From contig JAKVAZ010000001.1 in assembly GCA_022447225.1 (NCBI GenBank), positions 248,001 to 312,000 of the forward strand: 64,000 nt of DNA, in the 5' to 3' direction. Both the position numbers and the translations under genes were made by a program. Under the pieces are notes generated by a model that saw only the letters and a list, made by a program, of their open reading frames with translations, was not told where the DNA came from and did no database searches. The first letter of the stretch is position 1. Every line of letters begins with the position of its first letter. The DNA is from Fuerstiella sp. Its GTDB lineage: Bacteria > Planctomycetota > Planctomycetia > Planctomycetales > Planctomycetaceae. Positions 36,477-45,122 of this stretch are shown one piece after another.

Positions 36477-37730
36477 ATGCCGCAGACAAATGAGACCTTC
36501 TACGGCCTTCCGTCCGAGGTTAGGTTTTGCCGACGTTGTGTGATGTCCAATCAGCGTCCGGCTTCTGCTGTCGAGTTCCGACACACAATTGACTCAAAGA
36601 AAACCACTCTGGCATTCGACAGGGAAAGTGTCTGCGACGCCTGTCGTGTTACAGAACATAAAGAACAAATTGACTGGCGGCAGCGGGAAGAAGAACTACA
36701 GCAACTGCTGGACAAATACCGCAGCAAAGACGGTAGCTATGACTGCATCGTTCCCGGGAGCGGCGGAAAGGACAGTGCCTTCCAGGCCCATGTCCTCAAA
36801 TACAAATACGGTATGAACCCACTCACGGTTACCTGGCCGCCAATTCTGTATACCGAGTACGGATACGAAAACTGGAAGAACTGGCTGGACGTCGGAGGGT
36901 TCGACAACATTTCATTCACCCGAAACGGGCGGGTGATGAAACTGCTGACGAAGTTGTCGATTGAAAACCTGTTTCACCCGTTCCAGACATTCATTCTTGG
37001 GCAAAAAAATCTCGGACCAAAACTGGCAGCGCGACTCGGTATTCCGCTGGTCTTTTACGGTGAGAATGAAGCCGAATACGGCAATCCGATCGCTGACACT
37101 GCGACCAGCCTTCGGAGTCGATCCTACCACACGTTTCAGAACCTGAACGACATCTATCTTGGTGGATTGTCAATCAGCCGGCTGATAGAGCAATACGATA
37201 TTTCGCTGAGCGATCTGATGTGTTTTCTGCCGGCTCAGGCGGAAGAACTCAGTCGTACGGACGTGCAGGTGCACTACCTGGGTTACTATCTGAAATGGAC
37301 ACCTCAGGAAGTCTACTACTATGCCGTTGAGAATACCGGATTCAAGGCGCGACCGTTTCGTACGCAGGGTACCTACAGCAAGTACAACAGCATTGATGAC
37401 AAAATTGATGACCTGCATTACTACACCACGTATATAAAATTTGGCATTGGTCGCACCACTTACGATGCTTCGCAGGAAATACGTAACGCGCATGTCACCC
37501 GCGACGAAGGAATTGCTCTGGTTAATCGCTTCGAAGGTGAATTTCCGGATCGCTACTTTGAGGAAGTCATGGATTACATTGGAATTCGTCCCGAAGAGTT
37601 CCATGCAATGACCGACCGATTTCGATCGCCACATCTGTGGGGGCAGAACTCATCAGGCGACTGGAAGCTAAGACATACGGTTGGAGGCACCGGACTGGAT
37701 GACACGCAGCAGGGCGTGAAAGCTGCGTAA
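36477..37730 (+). CDS. N-acetyl sugar amidotransferase (WbpG/PseA family)
   Basis: This PP-loop ATPase-type enzyme converts an N-acetyl group on a sugar or nonulosonic acid to an acetamidino group, using ammonia from HisH/HisF. The SGGKDS motif (PGSGGKDSAFQAHVL) is the ATP-pyrophosphatase loop. Two CxxC pairs (FCRRCVMSNQRP and VCDACR) form the zinc-binding N-terminus typical of WbpG, PseA and LfnA. Later landmarks are NPLTVTWPP and YGENEAEYGNP. The ATG at 36477 follows an AAAGGAA ribosome-binding site by nine bases; a longer frame from 36321 overlaps hisH2 and is rejected. With the legionaminic operon next door, Leg5Am7Ac-type sugars are the expected product. Confidence 0.9.
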   Translation: MPQTNETFYGLPSEVRFCRRCVMSNQRPASAVEFRHTIDSKKTTLAFDRESVCDACRVTEHKEQIDWRQREEELQQLLDKYRSKDGSYDCIVPGSGGKDSAFQAHVLKYKYGMNPLTVTWPPILYTEYGYENWKNWLDVGGFDNISFTRNGRVMKLLTKLSIENLFHPFQTFILGQKNLGPKLAARLGIPLVFYGENEAEYGNPIADTATSLRSRSYHTFQNLNDIYLGGLSISRLIEQYDISLSDLMCFLPAQAEELSRTDVQVHYLGYYLKWTPQEVYYYAVENTGFKARPFRTQGTYSKYNSIDDKIDDLHYYTTYIKFGIGRTTYDASQEIRNAHVTRDEGIALVNRFEGEFPDRYFEEVMDYIGIRPEEFHAMTDRFRSPHLWGQNSSGDWKLRHTVGGTGLDDTQQGVKAA

Positions 37731-37749
37731 CAGCAGACACCTGCCCAAA

Positions 37750-37775
37750 TGTCGGCATTTGGTGCAATGCCGACA
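37750..37775 (+). terminator. 10-bp perfect hairpin after the amidotransferase gene
   Basis: TGTCGGCATT (37750-37759) and AATGCCGACA (37766-37775) make a perfect 10-bp stem with a six-base loop, 20 bases after the stop codon and 23 bases before the next gene. No T-run follows, so it may terminate inefficiently, protect the 3' end, or modulate the downstream sulfotransferase. Confidence 0.5.
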
Positions 37776-37797
37776 CAACCGCCAGGACTGAATAGTC

Positions 37798-38487
37798 ATG
37801 CTCATCTCTCACGACAGGCAGTTTTTATTTATCCATGTCCCAAAGACTGCTGGAACCAGCGTCACGAACTGTCTGAGTCAATATGCGAATCGGCCGGACA
37901 CGATGTGGGAAAATCGGCTGCTGGCAGGGGTTGGCATCCATGTCAATCATATTGGACCGTGGCGTCGTAAGCGGTTCCGCGGACACTGCAGCGCAGCCGT
38001 CATTCAGCGAAACCTGCCAGCTGATGTTTTTCATAAACTGTTCAAATTCTCTTTTGTACGTAATCCGTGGGATTTGCTGGTTTCGCTGTACAATTTTATT
38101 CCTGCTCGTCCCAATCACAGATACCAAAAGAGGGTCGCGGATATGTCGTTTCCGCGATTTGTCGACGAATGGACGACTCGGCAGGAGATCCTTCAGGCAC
38201 CGCGGATTTGCGATCGCTATGGCAATAACCTGATGGATTTCGTTGGATACTTTGAGAATTTATCACAGGACTTTGCCACCGTCTGCAACCGCATCGGTGT
38301 TGCTCCGTCACTTCCGAAGGACAATCGTTCAAAACATTCTGACTATCGGGGATTCTATACCGATGATCTGAAGGAACTGGTGGCTGAGCGTCTCGCACGC
38401 GATATCGAATTTTTTGGTTACGACTTTGACGGGTGTTCAGCAGAGCGACGTCAGCAACTGCAACTGTCCGGGAAACTTGCTGCATAG
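37798..38487 (+). CDS. Sulfotransferase family 2 protein (copy 2)
   Basis: The 229-residue protein has the standard PAPS-binding motif HVPKTAGTSVTNCL (5' site, with the catalytic-site Lys) and FSFVRNPWDLLVSLYNFI (3' site). The middle blocks MWENRLLAGVGIHVNHIG and RFRGHCSAAVIQRNLPADVF align with the first copy at 30457. The C-terminal part contains DFVGYFENLSQDFATVCNRIG, the typical closing region of carbohydrate sulfotransferases in bacteria. Unlike copy 1, the PKTAGTS motif is intact. It lies 67 bases after the amidotransferase gene and is probably co-transcribed with the glycan-modification genes; sulfation of the amidinated glycan is a reasonable inference. Confidence 0.88.
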   Translation: MLISHDRQFLFIHVPKTAGTSVTNCLSQYANRPDTMWENRLLAGVGIHVNHIGPWRRKRFRGHCSAAVIQRNLPADVFHKLFKFSFVRNPWDLLVSLYNFIPARPNHRYQKRVADMSFPRFVDEWTTRQEILQAPRICDRYGNNLMDFVGYFENLSQDFATVCNRIGVAPSLPKDNRSKHSDYRGFYTDDLKELVAERLARDIEFFGYDFDGCSAERRQQLQLSGKLAA

Positions 38488-38675
38488 TACGTCACTGAAA
38501 TTCGATGATCGATTCGAAGAATTGTATGAGCTGTTGATTACCTGAGTAAAAGCGTGTCTTCGTTGTATCAAGTACCGCAAATCCACTGGCGCATAATCAT
38601 TCAGCGAATTCCTGACAGAACCCCGGCCAGTTTAGGCATTCCGTTGCGGTGGCGAATGCTGAAGGTGTCCAGGCG

Positions 38676-39641
38676 ATGAATGACGAGATTCAACAGTTTC
38701 GAAAACGAGTTCTGCAGTTTGTGTTAGTGCCATTCCTGCCGTTTTTGCTTTGGCTGCCGTTTGGTTTGTATTTTGGACCTGGACTGCTGGAACGTGCAAA
38801 AGGCCCCAGTGCACAGACACAAACAGATCATTCGTTCAGCAACGCGGCGTCGCGCGAATACGATTTGTTATTTCTTGGAAACTCCAGGATCTATCGTGGC
38901 GTCAATCCTGATCGTTTCTCTATTCCAACTTACAACTTCGCCTGTGACAACGACACCTACAATCAGATGTACCACAAGCTGAAGTGGCTTCGTGACCGGA
39001 ACAAAAAATTTCAGTATCTGGCGATTGGAGTGGATTACTTTCAGTTTGAGTTTATTTCTTACTATCGAAACCACCTCTACGGATCCTATCTGGGTGAAGC
39101 TTATCTGGCCGATTACGAGCCACGTCCCTTTGCCGAGACCAAGTTGCGATTTAAAAAATATATTCGATCGTTGAATCCCAAGTATCTGTTCATGCCGGAT
39201 AATGGTCGAACGTTTCTCCGTGACAACGGACAGTACATCAAACCCGGAGTTGCCAGTCCGTCTGACAGAACAGACCGCACGACGGTGCGACTGCCGATTC
39301 AGGTCGAGTATTTCGAACGGATGCTGGCCGACTGTCGCGAACACGGGACTCCGGTGTTTTTGTGCATGCTCCCCATACGTGTGGAAGAAATGAACGCGTA
39401 CAGGGATGGTGACATCGAAGAGTTCATGGAGTTCATTCACGAATACACCAGTGATGAAGTTATCCTCGTCGACTATTCATTTGACGACCAGTACGTGATG
39501 GCGGATTACACTGATATTACCCACCTGAATGAAGCAGCTGCAGACCGACTGTCAACTCAGTTGAATGACTCAATGACGGTCCTCTTAAACCAGCTTGAGT
39601 CCCGGTCACGAATCGCAGCTGAATCTCCTGTCGTCAGATAG
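38676..39641 (+). CDS. SGNH-like membrane-anchored protein (MBOAT partner, AlgJ-like)
   Basis: One N-terminal membrane segment (VLQFVLVPFLPFLLWLPFGLYF, described here as residues ~12-33) is followed by an extracytoplasmic domain. That domain opens with DLLFLGNSRIYRGVNP, where GNSR replaces the usual GDS serine block, and has a closing block DITHLNEAAADRLSTQL, where Asp-x-x-His would be the catalytic pair. Such proteins deliver or hydrolyse the acyl group handed over by MBOAT enzymes during O-acetylation. The ATG at 38676 was preferred to a GTG at 38649. Sequence similarity to AlgJ is by architecture only. It precedes the GT-B-like gene by 33 bases. Confidence 0.65.
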   Translation: MNDEIQQFRKRVLQFVLVPFLPFLLWLPFGLYFGPGLLERAKGPSAQTQTDHSFSNAASREYDLLFLGNSRIYRGVNPDRFSIPTYNFACDNDTYNQMYHKLKWLRDRNKKFQYLAIGVDYFQFEFISYYRNHLYGSYLGEAYLADYEPRPFAETKLRFKKYIRSLNPKYLFMPDNGRTFLRDNGQYIKPGVASPSDRTDRTTVRLPIQVEYFERMLADCREHGTPVFLCMLPIRVEEMNAYRDGDIEEFMEFIHEYTSDEVILVDYSFDDQYVMADYTDITHLNEAAADRLSTQLNDSMTVLLNQLESRSRIAAESPVVR

Positions 39642-39674
39642 CAAACTCTACTCCTGAATCCCGAATCGGGATCT

Positions 39675-41186
39675 ATGCGTTTCCGTGTTCCACGGAGTGA
39701 AACCTTGAGAGACCCACTCACGACTCTGCAGCAAAGTTCGGCGAACAGGCCGCCACAACAGCAGGTCATTGTCCATGCGGCCTACCCACTGTGGCGTAAG
39801 CACCTGCTCCTCACCGTCGCACGCGCAAAGCAGCTTCAGGATGACGGAGACAACGTTGTAGTGACTTACTGCAACAGTCGTTCGGGTACCTGTGCTGTTA
39901 ACTATGCCGGCAGTCCGCTTGCGTGTTTGGTGTGCAAAACGCGGGCACGGAAGACGGCAGAAGCAGCGGGACTGCAGACAGTTCCTCTGGACACCCCGGT
40001 CACTCGCGAAGACGCAAAACATCCACTGACTCTTCAGGATCGTCGAGAACTTGCTGAAGGAGTTCAAAGTGGGGTCACGACGACATTTCGTACCATGAAT
40101 GGTGAGGTTTCGCGAAGATCTTTGATCGGATCGATTCGAAGACGTTACTACAAAACCGCACAGGGGCTGTTGCGATCCATGGATGCCCTGGTGCGAGATG
40201 TGACTCCGGACCGGATTGAAGTGTTCAACGGACGTCATGCCTGTTCGCGATTTTGTCTGATTGCTGCTCGACGGTTTGGCATTGCTTTCAATACCCTGGA
40301 AGTAACGACAGCGCAAAAACCAATTATTTTTCAGGGCCACACTGCGCATGACCGCAAGGCAATTCAGCAACGCGTCCGTCGACAGCCGGCCGATTATCGT
40401 GTCGCAGAAAAATTTTACGGGGGGCGACGGCGTCCACAAATTAACAAATATGCCAGAAAACACGCCGTGGAATTTAGGCCACCCGACGCTGCCGACTTCC
40501 AAAAGAAGATTGGAATATTCCTGAGCAGTCAGGATGAATTTGAATCACTTGGCAAAGAATGGGTTTCTCCGTTTCTTGATTACGCACCCATCGTGGAACG
40601 TGCGTGCCGTGAGAATCCTGATTATCTGTTTTGCATTCGATTCCATCCGAATCAGGCGGACATTGCTGCAGACGTTGTCGAACCATTTCGCAACGTTGCC
40701 GAGTTGCCAAATGTCCGAATCTATGAACCAACAGATACAGCAAACACATACACGTTGATGCAGTGGAGCGATCAGGTTGTCACGTTTGGATCTTCAGTCA
40801 CCATCGAAGCCTGCTGGATGAACAAGCCTGCAATTATGCTTGGACCATCACTTTACGATGATCTTGAAATCTCCCACAACCCGGCAAGTGTTGATGAATT
40901 TCTGGAGTTGCTTCGGAAGGACCTGCCTGTTGGAAGCCGGGAAAATGCGGCACGATTCGCTTATTTCGAGCAGTATGACCAGGACGAACTGCGCTACATC
41001 CGATACACCGGAAAGACCATGGTGGCGCAGGGAATTAAGATTCGTTATCCGCTGCTGAGTCAAATCATGCGAACGAGTGATGATGTCCTGTGTCGTGCCG
41101 TTAAACTCTGGACGCGGGTGTTGCTCCGACTGGGACATTCGGCCGCAGAAGGAAAAACACAGGGAGTGAACTGCGATGCCGCTTAG
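39675..41186 (+). CDS. Putative GT-B-type glycosyltransferase
   Basis: The 503-residue cytoplasmic protein has an N-terminal Rossmann-like half (QQVIVHAAYPLWRKHLLLTV) and a C-terminal half with a polysaccharide-synthase flavour: CIRFHPNQADIAADVVEPF, VRIYEPTDTANTYTLMQWS, VVTFGSSVTIEACWMNKPAIM. The last segment matches the donor-binding region seen in capsule-type (Capsule_synth/KpsS-like) and CMP-sugar-using transferases. The N-terminus has four cysteines within residues 65-88 that might bind a metal. It lies inside the island between the SGNH protein and the hydrolase. It is the best local candidate for the transferase of CMP-legionaminic acid, but donor and acceptor are not proven. Confidence 0.6.
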   Translation: MRFRVPRSETLRDPLTTLQQSSANRPPQQQVIVHAAYPLWRKHLLLTVARAKQLQDDGDNVVVTYCNSRSGTCAVNYAGSPLACLVCKTRARKTAEAAGLQTVPLDTPVTREDAKHPLTLQDRRELAEGVQSGVTTTFRTMNGEVSRRSLIGSIRRRYYKTAQGLLRSMDALVRDVTPDRIEVFNGRHACSRFCLIAARRFGIAFNTLEVTTAQKPIIFQGHTAHDRKAIQQRVRRQPADYRVAEKFYGGRRRPQINKYARKHAVEFRPPDAADFQKKIGIFLSSQDEFESLGKEWVSPFLDYAPIVERACRENPDYLFCIRFHPNQADIAADVVEPFRNVAELPNVRIYEPTDTANTYTLMQWSDQVVTFGSSVTIEACWMNKPAIMLGPSLYDDLEISHNPASVDEFLELLRKDLPVGSRENAARFAYFEQYDQDELRYIRYTGKTMVAQGIKIRYPLLSQIMRTSDDVLCRAVKLWTRVLLRLGHSAAEGKTQGVNCDAA

Positions 41187-41222
41187 TGGCAGGCCGCGCG
41201 CAGGCGGCAGCAGTAATCCTCG

Positions 41223-41801
41223 TTATAGAATCTGCTCGATCAGCGTATACAGTCGACCTTGGTCTTTTAGTTTTCGAGCCACTTTGTGACCGGCCTTTGG
41301 GATCACGGTCTTGCGAATGTTTTTTTGATTTGGAATCAAATCGAGATGTGCAACTTCCTGGCGACCGTCACCACTGATGAAGTGATATTCAGTCGTGTCA
41401 TTGAACTGTAGCTGGCGATATTTCCATTCGCTGATGGCATTGGCAAATTTTCGATAACGGTTGTCGAACGGTACGACATCCGGATGAATTGAATATTGAA
41501 CCGCGAATGCGATTACTTTCTCAACGGGATAATCCGCTGCAAACATCGCGGCATGAAATGCTCCCATACTGTTGCCGATGGTGATGACCGGTCGATCATT
41601 CAGATAACTTCGGATTTGGGGAATATCCAGACTGTTGTACCAGGACCGATTCGTATCTTTGACAAACAGGACATTGAATTCCTGTTCAGTCAGCCGAAAA
41701 AACTCTGTCTTCTGAATTGCTCCCATTCCATCGCCGATCCCAGCGAACGACACGATCGTTTGCGGCTTTTGTTTGTCGTGGAATTCGATTTCCGTTGCCA
41801 C
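41223..41801 (-). CDS. Small alpha/beta-hydrolase-fold protein
   Basis: The 192-residue protein shows the nucleophile elbow TIGNSMGAFHAAMFA (Gly-x-Ser-x-Gly, Ser78), an oxyanion-like segment IVSFAGIGDGMG, an acid candidate in HFISGDGRQE, and a late histidine in PKAGHKVARKL. Nucleophile, acid and base are thus in the right order for an esterase/thioesterase, yet the protein is shorter than usual (no lid domain). No signal peptide is present. It converges with the GT-B-like gene and may act on acyl groups of the glycan precursor; this is inference from context. Confidence 0.65.
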   Translation of the reverse strand: MATEIEFHDKQKPQTIVSFAGIGDGMGAIQKTEFFRLTEQEFNVLFVKDTNRSWYNSLDIPQIRSYLNDRPVITIGNSMGAFHAAMFAADYPVEKVIAFAVQYSIHPDVVPFDNRYRKFANAISEWKYRQLQFNDTTEYHFISGDGRQEVAHLDLIPNQKNIRKTVIPKAGHKVARKLKDQGRLYTLIEQIL

Positions 41802-41952
41802 GAGATTCCCGTAAGCATATTGACATTGTTATGACCACGTGTCCGGCAGTTATTCGACTCCGGCGAGTGTCGTTCCGACGAAGATTAACGCGAGGAGGGG
41901 CGGACGGCCAGATCGTATGCATCGGCAGGCCCCGTTCGCTGCCATCACTGAA

Positions 41953-43107
41953 TTAGAGACGCCGGTTTGGCGTTTTCACGGCAATCCGTGTTTCCGAGAC
42001 CATGGACGCCAGTTCACTCGCGGCTACCAAACTGCCTCGGGCGTTGAAATGTGTCACGCCACCGATAAACAACTGTTCAGATTCCACCTGATGCGATCCG
42101 GACGGTGTCTTTTCAATGAAGGCCGGAGTGAGGGACCGAAAAGGAATACTCAAACGGCTGCAGATTTTTTCGAGACGGCAATCAGGGTGAGCCGGGTCGA
42201 GTTCCAGGTGTTCCGTATTTTCCGACACGAGGGTCCTAAAAAAATCAGGATAAACCTGATAGGCCGATGGCAGGCCCGCCAACATCAGATCGGCTCCCTG
42301 CTCGTGGCATTCGTCGCGAAATGCTTTTAGGATTTCAGCCGTCAGTTTCCAGGCGCGTTGGTACGTCTCCGGCTCCTGTCGGGCATAAACCAGATGACGT
42401 CCTCGTTCCACGCCCGACTGAGAATGAAACAACTGCTTGATGGTATTGGACTTCATTTTTTGCCAGGTATAGAAACGGCTCACGCGATTCAGGAAGTTTG
42501 ACACTCGTACTCGCCCGCGGGATTGGGGAATCTGTACAAGCCGGCCGTCATCACTCAGTTCATACTGGATGATGGGATTGGTACTGAGCTCCTTGCTGTT
42601 GTCCCGTACATCAGTTGCGTTACCAAATGCGACAATGACAATATCGGGTTTCAGATCTCTGACCAGGTGTCGATACAAAGCCAGCTCCTGGCCGGTTCCT
42701 GAACCGTGCATTCCGAAGTTCAGCACTTCCCATTTCTGAAAGTCACCAGCTTTTTCGTTCAACAATTTCTGTAACCGGAAGCAGAACGTTTGTTCTTCGG
42801 GCAGCGCCATCGATGCGGTGTATGAGTCGCCGAGAACAGCCACTCGGCGAACATTCGGCATTTTATTAACGGTCAGATGCTGACCGCGAAATCCCACCTG
42901 GTTTGTCTGCAGCAGAACGGGAGCATCTGCCTCGTAATTGTAGATGTATTCATTGAGATTGGGTTCAAACCGGCGGCCAATCAGCGGGTCTCGCTGTGAT
43001 ACGTCATGTGCGATACGTGCTAATAAACGTGTTGCTACTTCACAGGTCAGCAGCATCAGGGCAACGGTGACCATCGTTACGGCGGTTTTGGATACCCATT
43101 TTGGCAC
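41953..43107 (-). CDS. Membrane-anchored SGNH/GDSL hydrolase-like protein
   Basis: After an N-terminal membrane segment (VTMVTVALMLLTCEVATRLL) the protein has the SGNH blocks: RRVAVLGDSYTASMALP (block I serine), EVLNFGMHGSGTGQEL (block II glycine), DIVIVAFGNATDVRDNS (block III asparagine), and GVTHFNARGSLVAASELA (block V; Thr-His rather than the usual Asp-x-x-His). At 384 residues it is longer than simple GDSL esterases and resembles the acetyl-transfer partners of MBOAT proteins. It is encoded 17 bases downstream of the second MBOAT gene on the same strand, which supports a two-gene O-acylation unit. Confidence 0.85.
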   Translation of the reverse strand: MPKWVSKTAVTMVTVALMLLTCEVATRLLARIAHDVSQRDPLIGRRFEPNLNEYIYNYEADAPVLLQTNQVGFRGQHLTVNKMPNVRRVAVLGDSYTASMALPEEQTFCFRLQKLLNEKAGDFQKWEVLNFGMHGSGTGQELALYRHLVRDLKPDIVIVAFGNATDVRDNSKELSTNPIIQYELSDDGRLVQIPQSRGRVRVSNFLNRVSRFYTWQKMKSNTIKQLFHSQSGVERGRHLVYARQEPETYQRAWKLTAEILKAFRDECHEQGADLMLAGLPSAYQVYPDFFRTLVSENTEHLELDPAHPDCRLEKICSRLSIPFRSLTPAFIEKTPSGSHQVESEQLFIGGVTHFNARGSLVAASELASMVSETRIAVKTPNRRL

Positions 43108-43124
43108 TGGACCCGGTCCCCGTA

Positions 43125-44582
43125 TTAGAACTGGAAGTAGATGAACGGACTTTGAGGCGTCTTGTCAGCATGCTCCACGATCAGCCATAAGACGAGCGTG
43201 TAGGCGGGCCAGCGAAGAGGTGTCGGCCAGTGTCCGATTTCCAGAGGAAAGGGATGATGACGATGGGCCCATTCGACGAGTACGAACACCAGCAACATAT
43301 TGAGTGTGTAGAACAGCGGGCCTCTGGATGAGTATTCAATCCATAACGGATTCCAGTGAGTCAATGTTGTGATGCTGAACACCATCTTTTTCCAGATCAT
43401 CAGAGCGTCACTGATGGTTTCTGCTCGAAACAACACCCAGCTCAGACAGACAACACAGAATGTCAGCAGCATCCGTACCAGACCTGACAATGAGGGCAAC
43501 AGGTGTTCCTGAAGTCGTTTTCCGTGGAGAGTTCCGATGTTTGCCGAGTTTTCGGTAATGAGCGCGGTGCCGTGCAGGGCTCCCCAGCCCAGAAATCTCC
43601 AGGCTGCTCCGTGCCATAAGCCACTGATCAGGAACGTCAGGAGTAGATTGCGGTTTCGTATCAGACCGGATCCCTGGTTCCCTCCCAGTGGAATGTAAAC
43701 GTAATCGCGGAACCACGTGGAAAGTGAAATGTGCCATCGTTGCCAGAATTCCCGCATACTTCGTGAGAAATAGGGATATGCAAAGTTCTGCATTAAATGA
43801 ATTCCGAACAGTCGTGCGGTACCGATAGCGATGTCTGAATAGGCACTAAAGTCACAATAAATTTGAAACGCGAAAAGCAAAGTTGCCAGTACAAGTTCCG
43901 GCCCGGTTGCATCAGCCGGACTGACGTAGGCAGCCGTAACGAAGACAGCAACAGAATCTGCGATGACGATTTTTTTGAAAAAACCGCACAGAATCTGCCG
44001 AACTCCGCCGGCTGATTCTTCCCTGGACACACTGCGAGCCTTCCGGAGCTGCGGCAGCAGGTGACTGGCGCGTTCGATTGGTCCGGCAACAAGCTGAGGA
44101 AAAAATGAGACGAATGCCAGATAGTCAATCAGGTTGTCAGCCGGCTTCAGCCGGCGTCGATAGATATCCAGCGTGTAGCTCATTGTCTGAAAAGTATAAA
44201 AACTGATCCCAACCGGCAGGATGATTTCAATCGTTCCGCCGGACATGTTCATGCCGAACAGTTGTCCGAGTTCCCGAAAGCTCTCGGTGAAAAAATTCAG
44301 GTACTTGAAGACTCCCAGAAGGCCAAGGTTGCATGCGATACTGAACGCCAGCAGACACTTTCTGGAGCGCAAATTTTTCTGTCGGTGAAGCATTGCCCCG
44401 GTGGTGTAGTCAACCAGGCTAGAAACAAGCATCAGCAGACAGAATCGATAGTCCCACCAGCCGTAAAATACGTAGCTGGCTACAAGCAGCAGAACGTTCT
44501 GAAGCCCGTACGTCGGCATCAGCCGATACGCAAGCAGAACGAGCGGCAGGAATGCAAGATAGGTGAAGCTTGTGAAGTGCAT
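43125..44582 (-). CDS. MBOAT family O-acyltransferase (copy 2)
   Basis: The 485-residue multi-spanning protein shows the same family landmarks as copy 1: SYVFYGWWDYRFCLLMLVSS, LPVGISFYTFQTMSYTLDIY, FVSFFPQLVAGPIERASHLL, REFWQRWHISLSTWFRDYVY, and FLISGLWHGAAWRFLGWGAL with the conserved histidine. It ends in FIYFQF, identical to copy 1. Identity looks high along the membrane core, so the two genes are paralogues that may acylate different positions or different glycans. The gene heads a short operon with the SGNH protein at 41953. Confidence 0.93.
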   Translation of the reverse strand: MHFTSFTYLAFLPLVLLAYRLMPTYGLQNVLLLVASYVFYGWWDYRFCLLMLVSSLVDYTTGAMLHRQKNLRSRKCLLAFSIACNLGLLGVFKYLNFFTESFRELGQLFGMNMSGGTIEIILPVGISFYTFQTMSYTLDIYRRRLKPADNLIDYLAFVSFFPQLVAGPIERASHLLPQLRKARSVSREESAGGVRQILCGFFKKIVIADSVAVFVTAAYVSPADATGPELVLATLLFAFQIYCDFSAYSDIAIGTARLFGIHLMQNFAYPYFSRSMREFWQRWHISLSTWFRDYVYIPLGGNQGSGLIRNRNLLLTFLISGLWHGAAWRFLGWGALHGTALITENSANIGTLHGKRLQEHLLPSLSGLVRMLLTFCVVCLSWVLFRAETISDALMIWKKMVFSITTLTHWNPLWIEYSSRGPLFYTLNMLLVFVLVEWAHRHHPFPLEIGHWPTPLRWPAYTLVLWLIVEHADKTPQSPFIYFQF

Positions 44583-45122
44583 CCTGGAAGTTCGGACATC
44601 CCCCCCGAACCCCGAATATATGAGACGACAAACGCCTTCGTTCTAGATCGGCTGGAATCAGCACACGGTTGATTTTGCTGTGATTTTTCGGGGGATTTGC
44701 ATGCTTCGCTTGGCTTGCAGCTCTCAGCAGGCCGGTCAGGGTAATTTGGGAAAGTACGTGACGGCAGAATCTGCCAGTACGCTGTTTGCGAACAAATACA
44801 ACAGGCAAGCATTGCTGTCACTGCTGACCATTGAAGTTCTGTCAAATGCATTCATTGAATCAGACGGTACGACATGTCTGAGTCTGCGGGAAGCAGTGTG
44901 ATGACGAGTTCCAGATATGGCCTGTTGCTGCCGGCCATATGACTGCATTAATTTAAAATTGCCACCGGTACACCTTGTACTCGTGTTTTCAGCAGACGGG
45001 CACCCATTGGGGTGATATTGACACCTGACCGTGTACTGCGGTACGGTTGCTGCAGCACACGGAACACGGTTTCGGCGGTAACGTGATCACGGCAGATGAC
45101 AAACTTATGAAGGAGTCCACGG
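44583..45122. other. Intergenic region with a hairpin at 44915-44940
   Basis: The 540 bases between the divergent MBOAT and DUF4254 genes contain a 73-codon plus-strand frame (44680-44901) without known motifs. It is followed at 44915-44922 / 44933-44940 by a perfect 8-bp stem (ATATGGCC / GGCCATAT) with a 10-base loop. A short expressed gene with its own terminator is possible but unsupported. Confidence 0.4.

Noticed and set aside
44680-44901. 73-codon plus-strand frame followed by an 8-bp hairpin
   Set aside because: The hairpin is suggestive, but the protein has no known features and may be chance.
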